A stretch of DNA of 64,000 bases from Xanthobacteraceae bacterium (lineage in GTDB: Bacteria; Pseudomonadota; Alphaproteobacteria; Rhizobiales; Xanthobacteraceae). Shown piece after piece: positions 8,404-15,529 of this stretch. A model generated the notes under the pieces. It was not told the origin of the DNA, searched no databases, and was given only the letters and a program-made list of their open reading frames with translations. The DNA lies in NCBI GenBank assembly GCA_029239875.1, contig JARBUD010000006.1, forward strand, positions 1 through 64,000, given 5' to 3'. Made by a program: the position numbers and the translations under genes. Numbering within the stretch: the stretch's first letter is position 1; each line of letters opens with the position of its first letter.

Positions 8404-8571
8404 TCACTTGATCTTGCCTTCGCGGAACTCGACGTGTTTCTTCGCGACCGGGTCGTACTTCTTGACGACCAGCTTGTCGGTCATGGTGCGCGAGTTCTTC
8501 TTGGTCACGTAGAAGAAGCCGGTGTCGGCGCTCGACACGAGCTTGATCTTGATGGTCGTAGCCTTGGCCAT
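8404..8571 (-). CDS. rpmG: 50S ribosomal protein L33 (zinc-free type)
   Basis: The 55-residue protein is ribosomal protein L33 of the large subunit: [38 protein letters not shown] and a basic C-terminus. It contains no cysteine, so it is the C-minus form that does not bind zinc. ATG at 8571 gives the canonical N-terminus; a longer upstream frame is not conserved. A strong terminator follows. In many related genomes it lies beside pleD, which is missing here. Confidence 0.96.
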   Translation of the reverse strand: MAKATTIKIKLVSSADTGFFYVTKKNSRTMTDKLVVKKYDPVAKKHVEFREGKIK

Positions 8572-8710
8572 GGCCGGTCTCCTGGAGGCGTTCGGACGTA
8601 GCCGGGCCACGCCGAAGGAATAAGGTTCGCGCGACGCAAACGCCGCTCGTTGGGCGTCCGTATCAGGGATCGGCGCTCAAAAGTCAAGGAAGAGCCGCCC
8701 GAAAACACGC

Positions 8711-9877
8711 TCAGCGCTCGCGCCTTATCTGCCCAGCCACCACCAGCACATAGACCAGCAGGAAGGCGCCGATGGTCCAGGCGAATCCGTCCGGATCGAA
8801 CATCTGCATGCCGCCGCCGACCGCGGTCGGGCCGACGATCAGGCCGATCGAGTAGAGCATGACGAAGGCGGCGTTGGCGGTGGCGAGCGCCGCACCGTCG
8901 AATCGCGCGCCGAGCAGCGCGAGGCCGACCGTGTAGAGGCCGGCGGTGATGCCGGTGGTCAGGAACACGACGATCCACATCGACCAGCTGTCGATCGGCA
9001 GGTAGGGAATCAGGAAGGCGCCGGCGACGCCGATGGCGCCGCAGGCGAGCAGCATCCGGCGCCGGTCGAGCCTGTCGCTGAGCAGGCCGAGGGGGAGCTG
9101 CAGCCCGACATTGCCGAGCTCGGCGACGGTGAGCAGGATCGCCGCCTGATTCTCCTCCAGCCCGCGCCGGAGGCCGTAGAGGGGGAGGAAGTTGATCAGC
9201 CCGGTCTCCACCGCGCCGAAGACGAAGGCGGCGAGCGTCGCCGCCGGGGCGATGCGCATCAGGCTCCATACCCCGCGCGAACTCTCCTTCTCGATCGCCG
9301 GCGCGCCGGAGGCGCCGATCATCACTGGTATGGCGGCGATGGCGAAGAAGGCGGCGCCGGCGAGGTAGGGCGCCCAGCCATGGGTGCCGACGAGGCTGAG
9401 GATCGCCGGCCCGCCAGCGAAGCCCATGGAGAGCACGGTGCCGTAGATGCCGATGACGAGGCCGCGCCGGTGGTTGGGCGAGGCGGCGTTGATCCAGAAC
9501 TCGGAGACGACGAACAGCACGCACAGCGCTGCGCCGAAGATGAAGCGCAGCGGGAACCACAGCACGAAGGACGGGGTGATCTTGAACGCGACGAGGCTCA
9601 GCGCCGCGCTGGCGATGGCAGCGAGCAGCAGCGGTCCCGCGCCGACGCGGCGCACGAGGTTCGGCAGGAACGGCGCGACGACGACGGTGGCGAGGCCGCC
9701 GACCGCGGTGTTGATGCCGATCCAGGTCGAGGGGATGCCGCGGTCGTTGAGCTCGAAGGCGAGCAGCGGGATCGACAGGGCAAGGCCCAGCCCGACGACC
9801 GAGATGGCGCCGATGGCGGCGGCGATGGAGGCGATGTTGACGCCGCGCGAGGCGGCGGGGGCATGCATGACGCTCAC
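8711..9877 (-). CDS. MFS transporter (YcaD-like)
   Basis: The 388-residue protein has about 12 hydrophobic helices and the layout of the YcaD-like branch of the major facilitator superfamily. The segment CVLFVVSEFWINAASPNHRRG after helix 4 and LPLGLLSDRLDRRRMLL in the second half (motif A-like cytoplasmic loop) are typical. Substrate is unknown. It is clearly related to the MFS protein encoded at 40176-41375, which has the equivalent LFVLSETWLNAVTSEETRAR block. ATG at 9877 or 9868 could be the start. The gene sits between rpmG and the NUDIX gene. Confidence 0.85.
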   Translation of the reverse strand: MSVMHAPAASRGVNIASIAAAIGAISVVGLGLALSIPLLAFELNDRGIPSTWIGINTAVGGLATVVVAPFLPNLVRRVGAGPLLLAAIASAALSLVAFKITPSFVLWFPLRFIFGAALCVLFVVSEFWINAASPNHRRGLVIGIYGTVLSMGFAGGPAILSLVGTHGWAPYLAGAAFFAIAAIPVMIGASGAPAIEKESSRGVWSLMRIAPAATLAAFVFGAVETGLINFLPLYGLRRGLEENQAAILLTVAELGNVGLQLPLGLLSDRLDRRRMLLACGAIGVAGAFLIPYLPIDSWSMWIVVFLTTGITAGLYTVGLALLGARFDGAALATANAAFVMLYSIGLIVGPTAVGGGMQMFDPDGFAWTIGAFLLVYVLVVAGQIRRER

Positions 9878-10020
9878 CTGACCAAACGGGAGGCGCGCGA
9901 CCTCCGGGCCGTTCCGTCTAAACTATGGATCGCGGAAGTCGAATGACTTTTGCCAATGCCGACATGACGCGAATTGCTGGAAGGTCGTTGGTCAGGGTGG
10001 TTCCGTCCTCACCCGAACGA

Positions 10021-10129
10021 CCTCATCCTGCGGTGCCCGCCACCGGCGGGCCTCGACGGATGCTCGTCCGGGCGCGCTGTGGCGACGATCCTTCGAGGCT
10101 CGGCTTTGCCGAGCGCCTCAGGATGAGGG
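10021..10129. repeat. Family A intergenic palindromic repeat, copy 2
   Basis: The ~109-bp element starts CCTCATCCTGCGGTGCCCG and ends GCGCCTCAGGATGAGG. Internal hairpins GCCCGCCACCGGCGGGC and CTCGGCTTTGCCGAG are present. It occupies the gap between the MFS gene and the NUDIX gene, just past the 3' end of the latter. Confidence 0.8.
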
Positions 10130-10157
10130 CACTCTGTTGAGGGTCGGGCGGGGGCGT

Positions 10158-10898
10158 CTACGCCAGCGCGTCACGGTACATCTTCCCGCCGCGGGTGAAA
10201 TAGAACGGCACCGGCAGCCAGGGCTTGTTGCCGCCGCCGACGCGGGCCTCGATTTCCTCGATGATCGCCAGCGTGATGGTCGGCACCTCGGCCTTCTTGG
10301 CCTCGGGAATGGTCAGCCAGGCGATCTCGACGAATTCGGCCTCCGGGCCGACCACGCCCTCCTCGCGATGGGCGATGTCGGTGACGTCGGCCATGAAGAA
10401 GCGGGTGTCGAAGCGGCGCGGGTGGCCGGGCGGGGTGATGGCGCGTGCGACGAAGGTCAGCGCCTCGAGATTGGGGAACACGCCCGCCGTGCCGAACGCC
10501 GCCCAGCCCTCGGGCAGCCCTTCTGGCACGCCGGCCTCGCGGGTGCCGAGCAGGAGGCCGGTCTCCTCGGAGGTCTCGCGGATGGCGGTCAGCGCCAGAG
10601 CGCGGGCGCGGCCCGGGCTCGGACGTGTGACGCGCGTGAGCAGGCGTCGCTCGCTATCCGCGTCGAGCATGCCGTAGACCGGCACGCGCCGGTCCTGCGC
10701 GTCCACCCGTCCGCCGGGGAAGACGAACTTGCCCGGCATGAACCTCAGCTTCGGGTGGCGCCGGCCGAACAGGATGCGCGGCGTGCGCTTCGAGCGGTCG
10801 ACGAGGATGAGCGTGGCGGCGTCGGCCGGGCGGATGGCCGGATGGCCGGTGTCGCGATCCTCGGCGAGGAAGCGGGCGGAGACGTCGGTGGGGCTCAT
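10158..10898 (-). CDS. NUDIX-family hydrolase
   Basis: The 246-residue protein has a NUDIX fold with the core RETSEETGLLL at about residue 110, which supplies the metal-binding Glu residues. The upstream G-x5-E part of the canonical box is not standard: the segment reads GRARALALTAIRETSEETG. The N-terminal half has PRILFGRRHPKLRFMPGKFVFPGGRVD, typical of NUDT8/CoA-pyrophosphatase-like NUDIX proteins. Substrate is not predictable. ATG at 10898 (MSPTDVSARF) is used because the longer frame overlaps the DUF983 gene. DUF983 lies 14 bp upstream, so the two are likely cotranscribed. Confidence 0.85.
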   Translation of the reverse strand: MSPTDVSARFLAEDRDTGHPAIRPADAATLILVDRSKRTPRILFGRRHPKLRFMPGKFVFPGGRVDAQDRRVPVYGMLDADSERRLLTRVTRPSPGRARALALTAIRETSEETGLLLGTREAGVPEGLPEGWAAFGTAGVFPNLEALTFVARAITPPGHPRRFDTRFFMADVTDIAHREEGVVGPEAEFVEIAWLTIPEAKKAEVPTITLAIIEEIEARVGGGNKPWLPVPFYFTRGGKMYRDALA

Positions 10899-10912
10899 GC
10901 GGCTCGGGAGCC

Positions 10913-11365
10913 TCAGGCGGGCGGACGGGAGGAGGAGGGCACGAGTGTGGCATCCGGCCGGCGGCTCGGCGGCACGGGGTCGTATTCCTCGTCGGTCGGA
11001 TCGAAGCCGTGCATGCGCACCGCCCACTGGAAGCCGATGAGCGCGCCCTTCACCGGCGGCAGCATCACCAGCGAGAGAATGACCGTGAGCGGCAGCCAGA
11101 CGATGAGATGAATCCACAGCGCCGGGTGCAGCGCCATCTCCACCGCCAGCAGCGCCGGCACGACGATATGGCCGACGATGGTGATGACCATGTAGGGCGG
11201 GGCGTCGTCGGCGCGGTGGTGCCACAGCTCCTGGCCGCAGCTAGGGCAGCGCTCGTTCACCTTCAGATAGGCGCTGTAGAGCGCGCCCTTGCCGCAGGGG
11301 GGGCAGCGGCAGTGAAGGCCGTTGAGCAGCGCCTGGCCGATCGGCCGGTCGGACTGGAATGCCAT
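10913..11365 (-). CDS. DUF983 membrane protein with N-terminal zinc ribbon
   Basis: The 150-residue protein matches DUF983. An N-terminal treble of cysteines (CRCPPCGKG and CPSCGQEL, residues about 19-45) forms a zinc-ribbon, followed by two hydrophobic helices (MVITIVGHIVVPALLAVEM and IHLIVWLPLTVILSLVML) and a short cytoplasmic tail. Function is unknown; the family commonly neighbours rnr and a NUDIX gene in alphaproteobacteria, as here. It begins 35 bp after the rnr stop. Confidence 0.88.
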   Translation of the reverse strand: MAFQSDRPIGQALLNGLHCRCPPCGKGALYSAYLKVNERCPSCGQELWHHRADDAPPYMVITIVGHIVVPALLAVEMALHPALWIHLIVWLPLTVILSLVMLPPVKGALIGFQWAVRMHGFDPTDEEYDPVPPSRRPDATLVPSSSRPPA

Positions 11366-11400
11366 TCTCTCGCGCCTCCGGGCGCCATCTGCGTTCGCCG

Positions 11401-13737
11401 CTATCTGCGTTTGCCGCGCGCGGCGGTGCGGCGGGAGCGCTCCTCCGGGCGGCGATAGCGGCCGCGGCCGGGTCCGCGCGGGCCGCGCTTCTCGCCCGTT
11501 ACATAGTGTCCCTCGGATATAAGCTCAAATCGCAGCGCGCCAGCCACCGGCGCCGCCTCCACGAGCTTCACTTCGACGCGGTCGCCCAGCCGATGCATCT
11601 CGCCGGTCTGGTCGCCGATCAGCGCGTGGCGGCCCTCGTCGTAGCGGTAATAGTCGTGGCCAAGGGTGACGGCGGGGATGAAGCCGTCGGCGCCGGTGTC
11701 GTCGAGGGCGACGAACAGGCCGGCCTTGGTGACACCCGAGATGCGACCCTTGAAGGCGGCGCCGATCTGCTCGGCCATGTGGTGGGCGATCAGCCGGTCG
11801 ATGGTCTCGCGCTCGGCCGCCATGGCGCGGCGCTCGCTGGCGGAGATGCGGGCGGCCACCTCGGCGAGCTGCTCGGGCGTCGTCGCCTCCGGCAGGCCGT
11901 CGCGGCCGAAATCGAGGCCGCGGATTAGCGCGCGATGCACGATGAGGTCGGCATAGCGGCGGATCGGCGAGGTGAAATGTGCGTAGCGGCGCAGATTGAG
12001 GCCGAAATGGCCGTAATTCTCGTTGGCGTATTCCGCCTGCGCCTGGCTGCGCAGGATCACCTGGTTGACCAGCGGTGCCAGTTCGGTGTGGTCGACGCGG
12101 GCGAGGATGTCGTTGAACTGCGCGGGGCGGACCGTCTCGGTCTTCGGCAGCTTGATGTCGAGCATCTGCAGGAATTCGCGCAGGCCCGACATCTTCTCCA
12201 GCGAGGGCTGGTCGTGGACGCGGTAGACGAAGGGGACGCGCTTCTCCTCCAGCGTCTCGGCAGCGGCGACATTGGCGAGGATCATGAACTCCTCGATCAG
12301 TTTATGCGCATCGAGCCGCTCGGGGACGATCACCTTGTCGACCGTGCCGTCGGGCTTGAGCAGGATCTTGCGCTCGGGCAGGTCGAGCTCGAGCGGGGCA
12401 CGGGCGTCGCGCGCCTTCTTCACCACGCGATAGGCGTCCCAGAGCGGGCGCAGCACGCCTTCCATCAGCGGATCGGTGGTCTTGTCGGGGCGCCCGTCGA
12501 TGGCGGCCTGCGCCTGCGCATAGGCGAGCTTGGCGGCCGAGCGCATCATGATCCGGTGGAACGAATGGCGCTTCTTGCGTCCGTTGGCGCCGACGACCAT
12601 GCACACGGCAAGCGCCGGCCGGTCCTCCAGCGGGCGCAGCGAACACAGATCGTTGGAGATGCGCTCGGGCAGCATGGGAACGACGCGATCGGGGAAATAG
12701 ACCGAATTGCCGCGCACCAGCGCCTCGCGGTCGAGCCCGCTGCTGGGGCGGACATAGGCGGCGACGTCGGCGATGGCGACGGTCAGCACGAAGCCGCCGG
12801 CATTCTCCGGGTCGGTGTCGGGCGCGGCATGCACCGCGTCGTCATGGTCCTTGGCATCGGGCGGGTCGATGGTGACGAGTGGCAGGTCGCGCCAGTCCTC
12901 GCGATGGGCGAGGGTGGCGGGCTTCGCCGCCTCGGCCTCGGCCAGCGCCTCGCGGCGGAACACGCTCGGAATGCCGTGGGCATGGATGGCGATGAGGCTG
13001 ATCGCCTTCTCGGTGGCGATAGAGCCGAGCCGCTCCTTCACCTTCGCGGTGGGCAGGCCATAGGCGTGGTGGCGGACGACCTCGACGGAGACGAGATCGC
13101 CTTCCTCGGCACCGCCGGCAAAGTCCGGCGGGATGGCGAGCTCGCGGCCCATCTGGCGCTTGTCGACCGGGATGAGGCGCCCGCCACCCTGCGCATCGCG
13201 GCGGAAGATGCCGAGGGTGAGCGCACGCGCCTTCTCGATCAGCTTCAGCACCCGGCCGGTGTGGCGGATATGGCCATCGCCCTCGGGGATCTCCTCGGTC
13301 TTCAGGAGTACCCGATCGCCGATGGTCGGCGCCGGCCCGGCGACGCGGCCCCGGCGGGCGAGGCGCACCAGGATGCGCGGCGCCTCGCCATGCTCCTCCT
13401 CGTCCCAGTCGATGGGCGTGGCGATCAGTTCGCCATCCTCGTCGCGGGCGGTGATCTCGGCCATGACCACGGCGGGCAGGGCACCAGGCAGATGAAGCTT
13501 CCGGCGCTTGCGGCCGATCAGCCCCTCGTCGGCGAGCTCGCGCAACATCGTTTTCAGCGCCATGCGTTCCGTACCGTCGAGGCGGAAGGCCTTGGAGATC
13601 TCGCGCTTGCCGACATCGCCGCCTTGAGCGGCGATGAACGCCATCAAATCCTCGCGAGTCGGCAGGCCCTTCGGCACCCCTTGGGGCAGCGGCGGCGCGA
13701 TAGGCTTTCGGGATCTGGGTTTTGTTGGTTTGCGCAC
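11401..13737 (-). CDS. rnr: Ribonuclease R
   Basis: The 778-residue 3'-5' exoribonuclease of the RNB family degrades structured RNA and trims rRNA. An N-terminal winged helix (LPTREDLMAFIAAQGGDVGKREIS) is followed by cold-shock-like RNA-binding domains. Then comes the catalytic RNB domain with TIDPPDAKDHDDAVHA (about residue 280), VAIADVAAYVRP and NFGLNLRRYAHFTSPIRRYADL-like sequence near residue 590. A C-terminal S1 domain and a basic Arg/Gly tail end the protein. The start at 13737 gives a short basic leader, as in relatives. topA would normally precede it, but an MFS gene on the other strand intervenes. Confidence 0.95.
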   Translation of the reverse strand: MRKPTKPRSRKPIAPPLPQGVPKGLPTREDLMAFIAAQGGDVGKREISKAFRLDGTERMALKTMLRELADEGLIGRKRRKLHLPGALPAVVMAEITARDEDGELIATPIDWDEEEHGEAPRILVRLARRGRVAGPAPTIGDRVLLKTEEIPEGDGHIRHTGRVLKLIEKARALTLGIFRRDAQGGGRLIPVDKRQMGRELAIPPDFAGGAEEGDLVSVEVVRHHAYGLPTAKVKERLGSIATEKAISLIAIHAHGIPSVFRREALAEAEAAKPATLAHREDWRDLPLVTIDPPDAKDHDDAVHAAPDTDPENAGGFVLTVAIADVAAYVRPSSGLDREALVRGNSVYFPDRVVPMLPERISNDLCSLRPLEDRPALAVCMVVGANGRKKRHSFHRIMMRSAAKLAYAQAQAAIDGRPDKTTDPLMEGVLRPLWDAYRVVKKARDARAPLELDLPERKILLKPDGTVDKVIVPERLDAHKLIEEFMILANVAAAETLEEKRVPFVYRVHDQPSLEKMSGLREFLQMLDIKLPKTETVRPAQFNDILARVDHTELAPLVNQVILRSQAQAEYANENYGHFGLNLRRYAHFTSPIRRYADLIVHRALIRGLDFGRDGLPEATTPEQLAEVAARISASERRAMAAERETIDRLIAHHMAEQIGAAFKGRISGVTKAGLFVALDDTGADGFIPAVTLGHDYYRYDEGRHALIGDQTGEMHRLGDRVEVKLVEAAPVAGALRFELISEGHYVTGEKRGPRGPGRGRYRRPEERSRRTAARGKRR

Positions 13738-13915
13738 GATTCACGATCCGGGGGAAGGCACTGTGACGCTAGCGACATGTGGGGCCCGCGTCGACCGCCC
13801 GCGTCTCATGCATATCGGCAATGCATCCAGCGTATTGCTTTTATGACCCCAGGCGCAGATTTTGCCGATCCCCGGGGGCGGGACTCACACATCCCTTCTG
13901 GAAAACGTTTACACG

Positions 13916-15394
13916 ATGGACGCCCGTTCGCCGCACGACGTGGCTGCACCGCTCGATCACGCCGAAATCCGTACGATCATCATCGGCGTCATGCTCGCGA
14001 TGTTCCTGAGCGCGCTTGACCAAACCATCATCGCGACGGCGCTGCCCACCATCGGCTCGCAGTTCGGCGACCTCGAAAGCCTCTCCTGGATCGTCACCGC
14101 CTATCTGCTGACCGGCACCGCGGTGACGCCGCTGGTCGGCAAGCTCGCTGACATCCACGGCCCACGTCCCGTGCTGCTGATCGCCATTGGGCTGTTCCTG
14201 ATCGGCTCGGTCGCCTGTGCGCTGGCGCCGAGCATGATCGGGCTGATCATCGCCCGTGCAGTGCAGGGCATCGGCGGCGGCGGCCTGATCGCGCTGGCCC
14301 AGACCATCATCGGTCTTCTAGTCGCCCCGCGTGAGCGTGGCCGCTACCAGGGCTATTTCGCGGTGGTGTTCATTTCTTCCTCGATCGCCGGCCCGATCCT
14401 CGGCGGCTTCTTCGCCGAGCATCTGCACTGGTCACTGATCTTCTGGATCAACGTGCCGCTCGGCATCGGCGCCTGCGTGATGAGCGACCGCGCGCTGCGC
14501 CGCCTGCCGGCCCATCACCATCCCCACAAGCTCGACGTGCTCGGCGCGTTGCTGATGTGCGCTGCCACCGTCGCGCTCCTGCTGGCGCTGAGCTGGGGCG
14601 GCACGCATTTCGGCTGGACCTCGCTGCCGATCCTCGGCCTGCTTGGCCTCTCCGTCGTGATCTGGTGCGGCTTCGCGCTACGCATGGCGACCGCCGCCGA
14701 GCCGCTGCTGCCCACCGTCGTGCTGAGGGATCAGGTGGTGCGCACCGGCGTGCCGGCGGCCGCCTTCGCCATGGGCACGCTGATTGGACTGTCGATCCAG
14801 ATGCCGCTCTATCTGGAGGGTGTCCTCGGCCTCACCGCCTCCGAATCCGGGCTGGCCCTGATTCCGCTGATGGCCGGCGTGGTGGTGGGCGCTACCGGCG
14901 CGGCGAACGTCATGGCGCGGGTGACGCATTACAAGCGCCTGCCGCTGATCGGCCTCGTCTGCGGCATCGCCTCCATGGTGCTGCTCACCTTGTGGCCTTA
15001 CGGCCTGCCGGTCGCGGTGGTGGCGCTGGCCACCGGCATCACCGGCATGGGGCTCGGCACCGTGCTGCCGGTCACCACCGTGGCGGTGCAGAATGCTGTG
15101 CCGCTGCCGCAGATCGGCATTGCCACCGCGGTGCTGAACTTCTTCCGCTCGCTGTCGGGCGCCATGCTGACCGCCGGCTTCGGAGCCATCGTGATCGGCC
15201 TGTCGGGTATCGAGGGCAGCGCGCTGCTGGAACGGCTGCTGTCCGGCCACGCGCAGGTGGAGCCGCTGGCCGACGCGTTCCGCTGGGTGTTTGGCGCCGC
15301 TGCGGTGGCGCTGATGCTGTCGCTGGTGATGACCCTGGCGATGGAGGAGCGCCCGCTGCGCTCCGGCCACGCCCCGGCGCCGATATCGGAGTAG
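13916..15394 (+). CDS. MFS drug-resistance transporter, DHA2 (EmrB/QacA) family
   Basis: The 492-residue protein has about 14 hydrophobic helices, typical of DHA2 proton antiporters. Signature blocks are MFLSALDQTIIATALPTIG in helix 1, the motif A region GKLADIHGPRPVLLIAIG, RAVQGIGGGGLIALAQTIIG (motif B/C region), and a conserved second half. Substrate is unknown; relatives export hydrophobic drugs or dyes. I use ATG at 13916 (MDARSPHD); a TTG at 13862 would add 18 residues. The gene stands alone, in the opposite orientation to the rnr and topA genes it separates. Confidence 0.9.
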   Translation: MDARSPHDVAAPLDHAEIRTIIIGVMLAMFLSALDQTIIATALPTIGSQFGDLESLSWIVTAYLLTGTAVTPLVGKLADIHGPRPVLLIAIGLFLIGSVACALAPSMIGLIIARAVQGIGGGGLIALAQTIIGLLVAPRERGRYQGYFAVVFISSSIAGPILGGFFAEHLHWSLIFWINVPLGIGACVMSDRALRRLPAHHHPHKLDVLGALLMCAATVALLLALSWGGTHFGWTSLPILGLLGLSVVIWCGFALRMATAAEPLLPTVVLRDQVVRTGVPAAAFAMGTLIGLSIQMPLYLEGVLGLTASESGLALIPLMAGVVVGATGAANVMARVTHYKRLPLIGLVCGIASMVLLTLWPYGLPVAVVALATGITGMGLGTVLPVTTVAVQNAVPLPQIGIATAVLNFFRSLSGAMLTAGFGAIVIGLSGIEGSALLERLLSGHAQVEPLADAFRWVFGAAAVALMLSLVMTLAMEERPLRSGHAPAPISE

Positions 15395-15411
15395 GGGCGC
15401 CCGCCATTTCT

Positions 15412-15514
15412 CGTCATCCCGGTCGAGCGCAGCGAGAGCCGGGATCGCGTGCCGCTTCAGTCGCCACATTGGAAAACGATCCCGGATCGGCCCTGCGGGC
15501 CGTCCGGGATGACG
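15412..15514. repeat. Family B intergenic palindromic repeat, copy 1
   Basis: The element starts CGTCATCCCGG and ends CCGTCCGGGATGACG, with internal hairpins such as CCCGGATCGGCC/GGCCGTCCGGG. It lies between the converging MFS and topA genes. Further copies are at 25045, 26862, 52809 and 56820. Confidence 0.75.
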
Positions 15515-15529
15515 TCTATAATCAGCAGC

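Noticed and set aside
11935-14019. Long plus-strand open frame opposite rnr
   Set aside because: The translated product is His/Asp/Gly/Ala-rich without any domain, as expected for the antisense of a GC-rich gene; rnr on the other strand is unambiguous.
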